Part shown: in pieces, positions 1-10,545 of the stretch
How the letters are laid out: every line of letters begins with the position of its first letter
Position numbering within the stretch: position 1 is the first letter of the stretch
Source: Pseudomonas sp. GM74
GTDB lineage: Bacteria > Pseudomonadota > Gammaproteobacteria > Pseudomonadales > Pseudomonadaceae
Assembly (NCBI RefSeq): GCF_000282455.1
Contig: NZ_AKJG01000045.1
Location: forward strand, 25,130-89,129
Length of the DNA stretch: 64,000 nt
Direction: 5' to 3'
The notes under the pieces: generated by a model
Database searches by the model: none
Seen by the model: the letters and a program-made list of their open reading frames with translations, nothing else
What the model was told of the DNA's origin: nothing
Translations under genes and position numbers: made by a program

Positions 1-806
1 GCCCGGCGATCCGGCTTGATACCTTCGAAATCGATTTTCTCGACGTCGCCCATCTTGATCAGTTTGCGCTTGAGCCAGGCCAGGCCCTCGGCATTGACCT
101 CGCCCGAGCCTTGACCGCCGGCCTTCAGCGCCAGGCCGATGGCACGGATGGTGCCTGAGGAGCCGATGGCTTCATCCCAGGTCAGGCGGTGCAGGGCATG
201 CTCGATGCTCATGATCTCCAGCCGCGCCGCGGTGTACGCCTGGGCGTAACGGGCCGGGGTGATCTTGCCGTCCTTGAAATAGCGCTGGGTGTAGCTGACG
301 CAACCCATCTGCAGGCTTTCGCGCAGCAGCGGTTCGAAGCGCTGGCCAATGATGAATTCGGTACTGCCGCCACCGATGTCGGCCACCAGGCGTTTGCCCG
401 GGGTGTCGGCGAGGGTGTGGGACACGCCGAGATAGATCAGGCGCGCTTCTTCACGGCCGGAAATGACTTCCACCGGGTGGCCGAGGATTTCTTCGGCTCG
501 ATGGATGAATTCGGCGCGGTTGCGGGCTTCACGCAGGGCGTTGGTGCCGACGATGCGAACGGCGCCGGTGGGCATGCCGCTGATCAGTTGGGCGAAGCGC
601 TTGAGGCAATCGAGCCCGCGTTGCATCGACTCTTCGCTGAGATGGCGTTCTTCGTCGATGCCGGCGGCCAGCTGAACCTTCTCCCCGAGACGCTCGAGAA
701 TACGGATCTCGCCGTTCTGGGCCTTGGCCACGACCATGTGAAAGCTGTTGGAGCCCAGGTCGATTGCGGCGATCAGGGACAGATTCTTGGCTTGGGATTG
801 CGGCAT
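1..806 (-). CDS. ppx: Exopolyphosphatase Ppx, N-terminal part (runs off the left edge)
   Basis: Read on the minus strand from the ATG at 804-806, this encodes about 268 residues with no stop before the window edge, so the 3' part is missing. The N-terminus [20 protein letters not shown] contains the [12 protein letters not shown] phosphate-1 motif of the Ppx/GppA branch of the ASKHA ATPase superfamily, followed by a stretch rich in [12 protein letters not shown], typical of Ppx. Ppx processively releases phosphate from polyphosphate in the cytosol. In pseudomonads it normally lies beside ppk and close to trxA and rho, and trxA and rho follow here, which supports the call. A REP pair lies just upstream of its start. 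Confidence 0.9.
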   Translation of the reverse strand, partial: MPQSQAKNLSLIAAIDLGSNSFHMVVAKAQNGEIRILERLGEKVQLAAGIDEERHLSEESMQRGLDCLKRFAQLISGMPTGAVRIVGTNALREARNRAEFIHRAEEILGHPVEVISGREEARLIYLGVSHTLADTPGKRLVADIGGGSTEFIIGQRFEPLLRESLQMGCVSYTQRYFKDGKITPARYAQAYTAARLEIMSIEHALHRLTWDEAIGSSGTIRAIGLALKAGGQGSGEVNAEGLAWLKRKLIKMGDVEKIDFEGIKPDRR

Positions 807-867
807 GATCAGGGGTCTCGGTCGATAACCTCGACATCGTGCCACGATCAAAGGCTGGCGCCAACGC

Positions 868-896
868 GCAGGAGCAGCCGAAGGCTGCGATCTTTC
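868..896 (-). repeat. Short palindromic repeat arm (second repeat family)
   Basis: On the minus strand this reads AAAGATCGCAGCCTTCGG followed by a CTCCTG-like tail. The same unit appears as an inverted pair at 24122-24206. It differs in sequence from the GTGGGAGCGGGCTTGC-type REP elements found elsewhere in the window. Confidence 0.6.
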
Positions 897-925
897 ACCA
901 TGGGGCTCCAGTGGTGCGGCCACTG

Positions 926-1024
926 GCCTCTTCGCGGGCAAGCCCGTTCCCCAGGTTTTTGCAGCGAATACGCAATCGTATTCCAGCAGAGGACCCTGTG
1001 GGAGCGGGCTTGCCCGCGAAGGCG
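926..1024. repeat. REP pair (inverted, REPIN-like)
   Basis: Two inverted copies of a REP palindrome: arm 1 contains TTCGCGGGCAAGCCCG (930-945) and arm 2 contains GGAGCGGGCTTGCCCGCGAA (1001-1020). The roughly 40 bases between them are unique. It lies between ppx and the ABC transporter operon. Confidence 0.85.
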
Positions 1025-1046
1025 GCGCCAATAGCACCGCAGATCT

Positions 1047-1784
1047 TCAGCCCGCCGCCTCAACCGTCCCGATGAAATTCGCCAGCTCCGCCGTCTGCGG
1101 ATTGGTGAACAACACCTTCGGATCGCCTGTTTCATGCACCTTGCCCTGGTGCATGAACACCAGTTTGTCCCCAACCTCCCGGGCGAAGCGCATTTCGTGG
1201 GTGACCATGATCAGCGTCATGCCTTCCCTGGCCAGTTGCCGGACCACGCTCAGCACTTCGTTGACCAGTTCCGGGTCCAGCGCCGAGGTGATTTCGTCGC
1301 ATAGCAACACCTTTGGCGACATTGCCAGTGCCCGGGCAATCGCTACCCGCTGTTGTTGCCCGCCGGACAGCCGGTCAGGGAAGGCATCGAACTTTTCCCC
1401 CAGCCCGACCCTTTCCAGCATCTGCCGCGCCAGTTCGGCGGCCTTGGCTTTCGGTATTTTTTGCACCACTTGCGGCGCGAGCATGACGTTCTCGCCCACG
1501 GTCAGGTGCGGGAACAGGTTGAACTGCTGGAACACCATCCCGACTTTCTGCCGCAGGCTGCGCAGGTCGGCGCGGGCGGCGTCGAGGTACTCGCCGTCGA
1601 CTTCGATCACGCCGTCGTTGATCGACTCCAGGCCGTTGAGAGTGCGCAGCAAAGTGGACTTGCCCGAGCCACTACGGCCGATGATCGCCACCACCTGGCC
1701 TTCCTCGATGCTCAGGTCGATGCCTTTGAGCACGTGGTGATCGCCGTAGTATTTATGCAGGGCGGAAATTCTAAGCAGAGGCAT
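1047..1784 (-). CDS. Polar amino-acid ABC transporter, ATP-binding protein (GlnQ/HisP type)
   Basis: A 245-residue ATPase that would power import by the two adjacent permeases. Walker A (GRSGSGKST) is at about residues 36-44, the Q-loop at VFQQFNLFPH (84-93), the ABC signature LSGGQ at 139-143, and Walker B (VLLCDE) at about 159-164. The start at 1784 (MPLLRIS) is preferred over an upstream in-frame start because AAGGAGA sits 4-10 bases ahead of it. It overlaps the end of the permease gene by 14 bases, so it is the last gene of a four-gene operon (binding protein, two permeases, ATPase). The family is the PAAT type; the amino acid carried cannot be told from sequence. Confidence 0.92.
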   Translation of the reverse strand: MPLLRISALHKYYGDHHVLKGIDLSIEEGQVVAIIGRSGSGKSTLLRTLNGLESINDGVIEVDGEYLDAARADLRSLRQKVGMVFQQFNLFPHLTVGENVMLAPQVVQKIPKAKAAELARQMLERVGLGEKFDAFPDRLSGGQQQRVAIARALAMSPKVLLCDEITSALDPELVNEVLSVVRQLAREGMTLIMVTHEMRFAREVGDKLVFMHQGKVHETGDPKVLFTNPQTAELANFIGTVEAAG

Positions 1785-2421
1785 GCAGTCTCCTTTCCAG
1801 GTAGCGCGCACTGAGCGACAAGGGGTAGCAGAGCAGGAAATAGCCGAGGGCGACGAGGCCGTAGACCATGAAAGGTTCGAAGGTGGCGTTGGCGAGCATG
1901 CCGCCAGTCTTGGTCAGTTCGGTGAAGCCGATGATCGAGGTGACGGCGGTGCCTTTGACCACTTGCACCGAGAAACCCACGGTCGGTGCCACGGCGATGC
2001 GCAACGCCTGGGGCAGGATCACATGGCGCAATTGTTCCAGCGGGTTCAGCGCCAGACTCGATGAGGCTTCCCATTGGCCGTTTGGAATCGAGTCGACGCA
2101 ACCGCGCCAGATCTCCGCCAGATAGGCACTGGTGAACAACGTCAGAGCTATTGCCGCCGCCATCCACGGCGAAATCTCCAGCCCGGCCAACGCTACGCCG
2201 AAAAACACCAGGAACAGCTGCATCAATAGCGGTGTGCCCTGGAACAGCTCGATGTAGGTGCGGGCGAAACTGCGCGGCAATGACTTTTTCGAAATGCGCA
2301 GGACCATGATCAGCAAGCCGATCAGCCCGCCGCCAATGAACGCCACCAACGACAGCGCCAAGGTCCATTGCAGGCCCGTGAGCAGGTTGCGCACGATGTC
2401 CCAGAAGGTGAAGTCGCTCAT
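1771..2421 (-). CDS. Polar amino-acid ABC transporter permease
   Basis: A 216-residue inner-membrane permease of the HisM/GlnP family, with hydrophobic segments from LQWTLALSLVAFIGGGLIGLL onward and the EAA-type loop SSLALNPLEQLRHVILPQALR, which should contact the ATPase. The start at 2421 (MSDFTFWD) has AAGGAG six bases upstream; a longer in-frame reading exists but has no such site. It overlaps the preceding permease gene by 4 bases (ATGA) and the ATPase gene by 14, which implies translational coupling. It should form a heterodimeric channel with the product of 2418-3086. Confidence 0.9.
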   Translation of the reverse strand: MSDFTFWDIVRNLLTGLQWTLALSLVAFIGGGLIGLLIMVLRISKKSLPRSFARTYIELFQGTPLLMQLFLVFFGVALAGLEISPWMAAAIALTLFTSAYLAEIWRGCVDSIPNGQWEASSSLALNPLEQLRHVILPQALRIAVAPTVGFSVQVVKGTAVTSIIGFTELTKTGGMLANATFEPFMVYGLVALGYFLLCYPLSLSARYLERRLHASA

Positions 2422-3086
2422 CGGCTGCTCCTTGCAATGAAGCGGTGGCCGATCCAGTTCAATAGCTGGCGGATCAGTAGCGCCATACACAGATACAGCA
2501 GCGTGGTCAGTGCGTAGGTTTCAAAAGCGCGGAAGTTGCGCGATTGAATGAAGTTGGCGGCGAAGCTCAGCTCCTCCGTAGCGATCTGCGAACACACCGC
2601 CGAGCCGAGCATGACGATGATGATCTGGCTGCTCAGGGCTGGCCAGACTTTGCCCAGTGCCGGCAGCAGCACCACATGACGGAACGCTTCGAAACGCGTC
2701 ATCGCCAGTGCCGCCGCGGCTTCCAGATGACCCCGGGGAATCGCCTGGATGCCGGCGCGGATGATCTCGGTGGAATAGGCGCCAAGGTTGATGACCATCG
2801 CCAGTACCGCCGCCTGCCATTCGGAAATCTGCACGCCCAGGGACGGCAAGCCGAAGAAGATGAAAAACAACTGCACCAGGAATGGCGTGTTGCGGATCAA
2901 CTCGACGTAGACCGCGAAAATCCCCGCGAATGGCCGGATGTTCCACGCCCGCACCAGCGCCCCGACGATGCCCAGCCCCACGCCGAGCACAGCGCCGATG
3001 GCGGTCAGCTCAAGGGTGAACAACGCACCGCGCAGCAACAGATCGGTGTTGTTCACCACCGGCAGGAAATCGAACTGATAAGCCAT
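2418..3086 (-). CDS. Polar amino-acid ABC transporter permease
   Basis: A 222-residue membrane protein with the conserved N-terminal segment LLRGALFTLELTAIGAVLG and the EAA loop around AALAMTRFEAFRHVVLLPAL, typical of HisQ/GlnP-type permeases. It lies 22 bases after the binding-protein gene and overlaps the next permease gene by 4 bases. It is probably half of the transmembrane channel. No substrate-specific feature is visible. Confidence 0.9.
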   Translation of the reverse strand: MAYQFDFLPVVNNTDLLLRGALFTLELTAIGAVLGVGLGIVGALVRAWNIRPFAGIFAVYVELIRNTPFLVQLFFIFFGLPSLGVQISEWQAAVLAMVINLGAYSTEIIRAGIQAIPRGHLEAAAALAMTRFEAFRHVVLLPALGKVWPALSSQIIIVMLGSAVCSQIATEELSFAANFIQSRNFRAFETYALTTLLYLCMALLIRQLLNWIGHRFIARSSR

Positions 3087-3108
3087 AAAACGTCTCCAGC
3101 GCGCCGAA

Positions 3109-3894
3109 TCAGAGATCGGCCGGCAGCGGCTCTTTCAGCCAGGTCAGGGCGTTCTTTTCCAGTGCGCCGTCGCTCTTGGCGGTCACGAGGATCTGGTTGA
3201 CCTTGTCCAGTAGCGCCGGCTCGTTCTTGTTCACGCCGACGTAGACCGGCGAATCCTTGAGCTTCACTTTCAGCGCCGGCACGCGTTTCGGGCTCTTCTC
3301 GCTGATTGCGACCATCACCACATTGCCGCTGGCGATCAGGTCGACTTGCCCGGCCAGATACGCGGCGATGGTCGAGTTGTTGTCTTCGAAACGCTTGATG
3401 GTCACGCCTTCGGGGGCGACCTTGGTCAGCTCGATGTCTTCGATGGCGCCACGGGTGACGCTGATGGTCTTGCCCTTTAGATCGTCCAGGCCCTTGATGT
3501 CGGCGTCTGGCGGACCGAACACGGCGAGGTAGAACGGCGCGTAGGCGCGGGAGAAGTCGATGACTTTTTCGCGCTCCGGGTTCTTGCCGAGGCTGGAGAT
3601 CACCAGATCGACCTTGCCGGTGGTGAGGAAGGGGATGCGGTTGGTGCTGTTGACCGGGGTCAGTTCGAGTTTGACCTTGAGCTGGTCGGCCAGCAGTTTC
3701 GCGGTGTCGATATCGAGGCCGCGGGGCTTCATGTCCGGGCCGACCGAGCCAAACGGCGGGAAGTCCTGGGGCACGGCAACCTTGAGGACGCCGCGCTTGA
3801 CCACATCCTCCAGACCGTCGGCGTGGGCAGGTGCCTGGCTCAGCATCAGGCTGGCAAACAGGGCTGCGAGGAGGGCGCTGTAACGCTGGGTCAT
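3109..3894 (-). CDS. Amino-acid ABC transporter periplasmic binding protein
   Basis: A 261-residue type-II solute-binding protein (SBP_bac_3). A Sec signal peptide (MTQRYSALLAALFASLMLSQ, cleavage after AHA) precedes the mature DGLEDVVKRG. The family pattern DIDTAKLLADQL and the loop SSLGKNPEREKVIDFSRAY are present. The start at 3894 was chosen because it gives a clean signal peptide and has GGAGA 6 bases upstream; an in-frame start at 3951 would add 19 non-signal residues. First gene of the transporter operon, divergent from a GntR regulator gene. Confidence 0.92.
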   Translation of the reverse strand: MTQRYSALLAALFASLMLSQAPAHADGLEDVVKRGVLKVAVPQDFPPFGSVGPDMKPRGLDIDTAKLLADQLKVKLELTPVNSTNRIPFLTTGKVDLVISSLGKNPEREKVIDFSRAYAPFYLAVFGPPDADIKGLDDLKGKTISVTRGAIEDIELTKVAPEGVTIKRFEDNNSTIAAYLAGQVDLIASGNVVMVAISEKSPKRVPALKVKLKDSPVYVGVNKNEPALLDKVNQILVTAKSDGALEKNALTWLKEPLPADL

Positions 3895-4007
3895 GGCAAA
3901 TCTCCGAATCGGCAAGAAGTGATTTCTGCGGATCGACAGAGCATGGGCCATGCCAACATGGGGTTTTGGGGGTGCCAGAGCGCGGTTTTGCTGGCGTTGA
4001 CGGTCTT

Positions 4008-4022
4008 ACTGGTCTGAACAGT
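4008..4022. promoter_or_regulatory. Possible operator in the divergent promoter region
   Basis: The interrupted dyad ACTGGTCTGAACAGT (arms ACTG and CAGT) lies in the 255-base gap between the binding-protein gene and the GntR regulator gene. Position and symmetry suit a GntR/FCD operator, but the arms are short and a chance match is possible. Confidence 0.3.
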
Positions 4023-4149
4023 CAGGTTGCGTTTCGCACCCCGATGGCGCAGCCGTGAAAATCATCGAACCCCCATGGGGCACGACTTGCCGGGCGTCGC
4101 GAATAGCTTTACAACTGAGCGCACATTGGCCTGGTTCGTCTGGAAAACC

Positions 4150-4854
4150 ATGAACTCGATCTCCCGCGCCGTACCTGAAGTGGCGCTGCAAGCCATCCGC
4201 AAACTGATTACCGAACAGGGCTTCGGGCCGGGGGATGCCTTGCCCTCGCAACGGGACCTGGCGGTGCAATTGGGGGTCAGTCGGGCGTCGTTGCGCGAGG
4301 CATTGTCGTCGCTGAGTGCGCTGGGTGTCATCAGCATCCAGCCGGGTAAAGGCGTGTTCGTGCAATCGCCGGTGGAGTTGTCGCGAGGCGATGCGGTACC
4401 GGGCTGGCCGTTCGCGGCGCAGGCTTTGCCGCTGGACATCTTTCAACTGCGCTATGCGCTGGAGGGGTTTGCGGCGGGGTTGGCGGCCGTAACCTTGAGC
4501 ACCGGCGAACTCGATGCGCTGGAAGACAATGTCGCCGCCATGCGAAACGAGCTGAAGTCCGGCGACTTCGAAGCCGCGGCCCGCCTGGATTTCGAATTCC
4601 ACCGTCGCATCCTGCTGGCCAGCGGCAATCAGGCGATGCTGAGCATCCTGACCGCCAGCGCCGACATCTTCCTGGAAAGCCAGAAGCTACCGTTCATCCG
4701 GGTCGAGCGGGCCATGGAAACCTGGCAGGAACACCGCAAAATCCTTCGTGCGCTGGCCCGCCGAGCATCTGGCGCCGCGCAAAAGGCCATGCAAGAGCAC
4801 GTACGCAATGCCGCGTTGCGCACCGGAATCGCGTTCATCGCTCCCGTCACCTGA
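4150..4854 (+). CDS. GntR-family (FadR/FCD subfamily) transcriptional regulator
   Basis: A 234-residue regulator. The N-terminal winged helix-turn-helix shows PGDALPSQRDLAVQLGVS followed by RASLREALSSLSALGVI (about residues 29-64). The C-terminal half is an all-helical FCD ligand domain with FHRR and a late EHRKILRALARRA stretch, in which the conserved His and Asp residues usually bind a metal and an acid ligand. Start at 4150 (MNSISRAVPE) fits the family length; an in-frame start at 4027 would add 41 unlikely residues. It is transcribed away from the amino-acid ABC operon and probably controls it. The ligand is unknown. Confidence 0.88.
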   Translation: MNSISRAVPEVALQAIRKLITEQGFGPGDALPSQRDLAVQLGVSRASLREALSSLSALGVISIQPGKGVFVQSPVELSRGDAVPGWPFAAQALPLDIFQLRYALEGFAAGLAAVTLSTGELDALEDNVAAMRNELKSGDFEAAARLDFEFHRRILLASGNQAMLSILTASADIFLESQKLPFIRVERAMETWQEHRKILRALARRASGAAQKAMQEHVRNAALRTGIAFIAPVT

Positions 4855-4977
4855 TGACCTGAGCTATACCCAAACTCATGAATCACCATAGCGAGACTCA
4901 ATCATCTGCACCTTCCTGAACGAGGGAAGGACCGCTATGATGGGCCACGTTTTTTTGCTTACAACCTGGAGAATTCC

Positions 4978-5307
4978 ATGAGCAGCGATCTTATCAAACA
5001 CGTTAGCGACGCTAGCTTCGAGGCCGACGTACTCAAGGCCGAAGGCGCTGTACTGGTCGACTACTGGGCTGAATGGTGCGGCCCTTGCAAAATGATCGCT
5101 CCGGTTCTGGACGAAATTGCCGAGACTTACAAAGGCAAGCTGACCGTTGCCAAGCTGAACATCGACGAAAACCAGGAAACCCCGGCCAAGCACGGCGTAC
5201 GTGGTATCCCGACCCTGATGCTGTTCAAGAACGGCAACGTTGAAGCGACCAAGGTCGGCGCACTGTCGAAGTCGCAACTGGCTGCCTTCCTCGACGCCAA
5301 CATCTAA
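4978..5307 (+). CDS. trxA: Thioredoxin TrxA
   Basis: A 109-residue thioredoxin with the redox site WCGPCK (Cys34, Cys37) and the cis-proline motif GIPTLMLF. It reduces cytosolic protein disulfides using thioredoxin reductase. Length and N-terminus ([11 protein letters not shown]) are typical of Pseudomonas TrxA. A purine-rich ribosome site (TGGAG) precedes the start, and a strong Rho-independent terminator follows, so it is probably a single-gene transcript separate from rho. Confidence 0.98.
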   Translation: MSSDLIKHVSDASFEADVLKAEGAVLVDYWAEWCGPCKMIAPVLDEIAETYKGKLTVAKLNIDENQETPAKHGVRGIPTLMLFKNGNVEATKVGALSKSQLAAFLDANI

Positions 5308-5328
5308 GCGTCGCTGCAAAGTGTCCTT

Positions 5329-5358
5329 AAAAAGCCCCGCAAATTAGCGGGGCTTTTT
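5329..5358 (+). terminator. Rho-independent terminator of trxA
   Basis: Hairpin AAAAAGCCCCGC, loop AAATTA, then GCGGGGCTTTTT, starting about 20 bases after the trxA stop. Confidence 0.92.
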
Positions 5359-5359
5359 G

Positions 5360-5555
5360 CGTATTCAGGGCTAGACGCTCCTAAACTCAGGTGGTACATT
5401 CGGCCCCGCACTGGTTTCTCCATTGCCCCCTGCTAGCCGTCGCCGACGCACTCCTTTTCGAATAAGTACGCGATCCTGTCGCCTTCTCCGCGGCGCGGCC
5501 TCATTAAGCCAAAAGCTTAATTTCCCCCCTCCATAAATGATTACGTCATTCCTAT
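5360..5555 (+). promoter_or_regulatory. rho leader region (Pseudomon-Rho motif position)
   Basis: About 195 non-coding bases lie between the trxA terminator and rho. A perfect small hairpin TTAAGC-CAAAA-GCTTAA sits at 5504-5520, followed by a pyrimidine run. No Shine-Dalgarno sequence is visible before the rho ATG. A conserved structured RNA called Pseudomon-Rho has been described upstream of rho in pseudomonads; this position matches, but I could not align it to the covariance model. The likely role is autoregulation of rho. Confidence 0.6.
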
Positions 5556-6815
<1,260 letters not shown>

Positions 6816-6840
6816 CATCGCCCGTTGAGTTCAAGAGAAT

Positions 6841-6868
6841 GGCGCCCCGGTGGGGCGTCATTTTTTTT
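6841..6868 (+). terminator. Rho-independent terminator of rho
   Basis: Stem GGCGCCCC-GGT-GGGGCGTC (one G-U pair) at 6841-6859, followed by eight T at 6861-6868. Confidence 0.9.
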
Positions 6869-6966
6869 GCCTGCATTTTTTTTCCGGGCCATGGGAGGTT
6901 TTTGATTGGACAAGGTCAGTTGGTTAGCACTGCAACCAGCCGCGTCAGCAGTCATCTCCGGGGACG

Positions 6967-9009
6967 ATGCTCAAGCGCGCTGAAAACAACGATCTGACTG
7001 GTTTTATGTTTATGAGCACACTGGCTTATCGAAGGGACATCGACGGCTTGCGCGCGGTGGCGGTAATCGCTGTCGTGCTGTTTCATTTTGGCGTTCCCGG
7101 GTTTACCGGCGGCTTTGTCGGCGTGGACGTATTTTTCGTGATTTCCGGTTACCTGATCACGTCGATCATCTGGAATCAGCGCCAGGCCGGGCCATTCAGC
7201 TTCGTCGATTTCTGGGCCCGGCGTGCGCGGCGAATTTTGCCGGCGTTGTTCGCGATGATCATCGCGGTGCTGGCGGTCGGCTGGTTTTTGCTGGCACCGA
7301 AGGATTACGAAGAGCTGGGGCGGTCGGTGCGTTACCAGGTGATGTTTGTGTCCAACATCCTGTTCATGCGCCAGGACGGCTATTTCGATGTCGCCTCGGA
7401 CCTCAAACCCCTGCTGCACACCTGGTCGCTGGCGGTGGAGGAGCAGTTTTACATTGTCTTCCCGTTGCTGCTGACACTGCTGTCGAGCCGTGTGAAACAT
7501 TGGCGGCTGGCGCTGTTCGGCGTATTGCTGCTGTCCTTTGGCTTGAGCGTGTGGGCCGTCGCCCATCACCCGGAAAAAGCCTACTTCCTGCTGCCGATGC
7601 GTGCGTGGGAGCTATTGGCCGGAGCGATGCTGGCGGTAGCGCCCAAGTCGGCGTGGCGTCTCAAGCCGATGGCGGCGCAGTGGCTGAGCCTGCTCGGCAT
7701 GGTGCTGATCCTGTTGGCGGTGTTCGGTTATGACAAGGCCACGCCATTCCCGGGTATCGCGGCGTTGCCGCCGGTGTTTGGTGTGGTGCTGCTGACTCTG
7801 GCCAACAATCATCGTGAAACCTGGGTTGGTCAGTTTTTGAGCAGTCGGGTGATGGTCGGCCTCGGCCTGGTTTCTTATTCCTGGTACCTGTGGCACTGGC
7901 CGGTGTTCGTATTCTCCCGCTATGCCAGCGTCGGTGAACCGAGTGCTTTCGACCGTGCCGGGTTGATTCTGCTGACGCTGTTGCTGGGTTATCTGTCCTG
8001 GAAACTCGTCGAAACCCCGTTTCGTGAGCGCCGCCTGCTCGGCGGGCGCCGGCAGATTCTGCTCGCTGGTGCCTGCGGCGTCCTGGTGCTCGGCCTGGCT
8101 GGACAAACCTTGCGATGGACCGACGGCTTGCCATGGCGTCTGTCTGACCAGGCCCTGCAATACGCCAAGGGTCGCGAATGGCGGCCGGAGCTGATGGCCT
8201 GCCTGGCCGATGACAAGACGCCGGACGACAGGTTGTTCTGCCGTTATGGCGCGCAAAACCGCCTTCGCCCAGCGCTTGTCTGGGGCGATAGTCATGCCAC
8301 GGCGTTGATTCCGGTTTTCGACGAGGGTGCCAAAACCCATGGCGTCAACGTGATGCTCGCCAGTTCTCCTGGTTGTTTGCCTGTCGAAGGCCTGGAGCAC
8401 GATGCGCGTTGTGCGCGGTTCAATCGACGCGTTGAACAGGCCTTGATGTCGCAAGCTGTTAGCGATGTGGTGTTGGTCGCGCACTGGAGCCTGTACCTCT
8501 ACGGCGACGGCAAAGGTGATCTGGGTCACGCTCTGAAAAGCGCTGACGGGCACTACGACCGCGCCAGTGCCGAACAACGCCTGGCCGATGGCTTGCGTGC
8601 ACGAGTCGCGCAATTGCGTGCCGGCGGGCATCGGGTCTGGCTGGTAAAAGAGGCGCCATTGCAGGCCTTCAGCCCACCGTATCGCCTCACCCGCCTGGCA
8701 ATGCTGGACCGTCCGGTCGACGATGTCGGGCTGGCACTCGCAGAGCACCACAAGCGCCAGGCATTCATCAGTCAATTGTTCGCACAACTGGCGCAAGACC
8801 CGGCGGTACAGGTGGTGGACCCTGCGCCGAGGTTGTGTGATGCAAACGGCTTGTGCCGCGCCGAACATGGCGGCCATTCGTTGTACACCGATGACAATCA
8901 CCTCTCGGAGGTCGGTGCGCGGTGGGTGGCGCCGATCCTCGAACCGCTGTTTGTCAGTCTGCAAGCCAGGGCCAACCCGGGGAAAGGGCAGGTGAATGCA
9001 TCCAGATAA
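6967..9009 (+). CDS. OafA-type membrane acyltransferase with C-terminal SGNH domain
   Basis: A 680-residue integral membrane protein. The N-terminal Acyl_transf_3 half starts with YRRDIDGLRAVAV and has about ten hydrophobic segments with the usual FVGVDVFFVISGYLI and HTWSLAVEEQFY motifs. The C-terminal periplasmic SGNH half has GDSH at about 440-443 and DDNH at 642-645, the Ser and Asp/His catalytic residues. Fused proteins of this kind O-acetylate lipopolysaccharide O-antigen or other surface glycans, and that is the likely role; the acceptor is unknown. The start could also be 7012 (MSTLAYRR); neither has a convincing ribosome site (GGGGA lies only two bases before 6967). It stands alone between rho and ubiD. 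Confidence 0.88.
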   Translation: MLKRAENNDLTGFMFMSTLAYRRDIDGLRAVAVIAVVLFHFGVPGFTGGFVGVDVFFVISGYLITSIIWNQRQAGPFSFVDFWARRARRILPALFAMIIAVLAVGWFLLAPKDYEELGRSVRYQVMFVSNILFMRQDGYFDVASDLKPLLHTWSLAVEEQFYIVFPLLLTLLSSRVKHWRLALFGVLLLSFGLSVWAVAHHPEKAYFLLPMRAWELLAGAMLAVAPKSAWRLKPMAAQWLSLLGMVLILLAVFGYDKATPFPGIAALPPVFGVVLLTLANNHRETWVGQFLSSRVMVGLGLVSYSWYLWHWPVFVFSRYASVGEPSAFDRAGLILLTLLLGYLSWKLVETPFRERRLLGGRRQILLAGACGVLVLGLAGQTLRWTDGLPWRLSDQALQYAKGREWRPELMACLADDKTPDDRLFCRYGAQNRLRPALVWGDSHATALIPVFDEGAKTHGVNVMLASSPGCLPVEGLEHDARCARFNRRVEQALMSQAVSDVVLVAHWSLYLYGDGKGDLGHALKSADGHYDRASAEQRLADGLRARVAQLRAGGHRVWLVKEAPLQAFSPPYRLTRLAMLDRPVDDVGLALAEHHKRQAFISQLFAQLAQDPAVQVVDPAPRLCDANGLCRAEHGGHSLYTDDNHLSEVGARWVAPILEPLFVSLQARANPGKGQVNASR

Positions 9010-9078
9010 GCAGCGATAAGCTGCCAGCGGCCGGCAGAGCAGGTAGGATGTACGCCTATTTTTCGGGTGCCATCATCA

Positions 9079-10545
9079 ATGAAATTCAAGGATCTTCGGG
9101 ATTTCGTGCAGCAGCTTGAGCAGCGCGGAGAGTTGAAACGCATCCAGATCCCCGTCTCTCCAGTGCTGGAGATGACCGAGGTGTGTGATCGCACGCTGCG
9201 TGCCAAAGGCCCGGCGCTGTTGTTCGAAAAGCCGACAGGCTATGACATCCCGGTGCTCGGCAACCTGTTCGGCACCCCCGAGCGGGTCGCCATGGGCATG
9301 GGTGCCGAGTCGGTCAGCGAGCTGCGCGAGATCGGCAAGTTGCTGGCGTTCCTCAAGGAACCCGAGCCGCCGAAAGGCTTGAAGGATGCCTGGTCCAAGC
9401 TGCCGATCTTTCGCAAGATCATTTCGATGGCGCCGAAAGTCGTCAAGGACGCGGTGTGCCAGGAAGTGGTCATCGAAGGCGACGACGTCGACCTGGCCAT
9501 GCTGCCGGTGCAGACCTGCTGGCCGGGCGACGTCGGTCCGCTGATCACCTGGGGCCTGACCGTCACCAAAGGTCCAAACAAGGATCGCCAGAACCTCGGC
9601 ATCTACCGTCAGCAAGTGATCGGCCGCAACAAGGTCATCATGCGCTGGCTGAGCCACCGTGGCGGCGCGCTGGACTACCGCGAGTGGTGTGAAAAGCACC
9701 CGGGCCAGCCGTTCCCGGTTTCCGTGGCCCTGGGCGCTGACCCGGCGACCATTCTCGGCGCCGTGACCCCGGTGCCCGACAGTCTTTCCGAATACGCCTT
9801 CGCCGGCCTGCTGCGTGGCAACCGCACTGAGTTGGTGAAGTGCCGCGGCAACGACCTGCAAGTGCCGGCCACCGCCGAAATCATCCTCGAAGGCGTGATC
9901 CATCCGGGCGAGATGGCCGATGAAGGCCCGTACGGCGACCACACCGGTTACTACAACGAAGTCGACAGCTTCCCGGTGTTCACCGTCGAACGCATCACCC
10001 ATCGGATCAAGCCGATCTACCACAGCACCTACACCGGCCGTCCGCCGGATGAGCCGGCGATCCTCGGCGTGGCGCTGAACGAAGTGTTCGTTCCGATCCT
10101 GCAGAAGCAGTTCCCGGAGATCACCGACTTCTACCTGCCGCCCGAAGGCTGCTCGTACCGCATGGCCATCGTGACCATGAAGAAGTCGTATCCGGGCCAC
10201 GCCAAGCGGGTAATGCTGGGTGTCTGGTCGTTTTTGCGACAGTTCATGTACACCAAGTTCGTTATCGTCACCGACGACGATATCAACGCCCGGGACTGGA
10301 ACGACGTGATCTGGGCCATTACCACGCGCATGGACCCCAAGCGCGACACGGTGATGATCGACAACACGCCGATCGACTACCTGGACTTCGCCTCGCCGGT
10401 TTCCGGCCTGGGGTCGAAAATGGGCCTCGATGCCACGCATAAATGGCCGGGCGAAACTACCCGCGAATGGGGCCGGGTCATCGTCAAGGACGATGCCGTG
10501 ACCCAGCGGATCGATGCCATCTGGAATCAGTTAGGAATAGATTGA
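9079..10545 (+). CDS. ubiD: 4-hydroxy-3-polyprenylbenzoate decarboxylase UbiD
   Basis: A 488-residue UbiD decarboxylase that uses prenylated FMN to remove the carboxylate of 3-polyprenyl-4-hydroxybenzoate in ubiquinone synthesis. Family blocks include [17 protein letters not shown] near the N-terminus, the [12 protein letters not shown] segment, and the end motif [12 protein letters not shown]. The ATG at 9079 (MKFKDLRDF) gives the usual family length; an in-frame GTG at 9067 would add four residues. The stop overlaps the start of the reductase gene by one base (TGATG), so the two are translationally coupled. Confidence 0.96.
   Translation: MKFKDLRDFVQQLEQRGELKRIQIPVSPVLEMTEVCDRTLRAKGPALLFEKPTGYDIPVLGNLFGTPERVAMGMGAESVSELREIGKLLAFLKEPEPPKGLKDAWSKLPIFRKIISMAPKVVKDAVCQEVVIEGDDVDLAMLPVQTCWPGDVGPLITWGLTVTKGPNKDRQNLGIYRQQVIGRNKVIMRWLSHRGGALDYREWCEKHPGQPFPVSVALGADPATILGAVTPVPDSLSEYAFAGLLRGNRTELVKCRGNDLQVPATAEIILEGVIHPGEMADEGPYGDHTGYYNEVDSFPVFTVERITHRIKPIYHSTYTGRPPDEPAILGVALNEVFVPILQKQFPEITDFYLPPEGCSYRMAIVTMKKSYPGHAKRVMLGVWSFLRQFMYTKFVIVTDDDINARDWNDVIWAITTRMDPKRDTVMIDNTPIDYLDFASPVSGLGSKMGLDATHKWPGETTREWGRVIVKDDAVTQRIDAIWNQLGID

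Noticed and set aside
189..1034. A 281-codon plus-strand open frame over ppx
   Set aside because: It is the antisense of ppx; the minus strand shows the Ppx motif DLGSNSF and a start at 806.
7612..8964. A long minus-strand frame opposite the acyltransferase
   Set aside because: No recognisable domain or ribosome site; the plus strand is clearly a SGNH acyltransferase.
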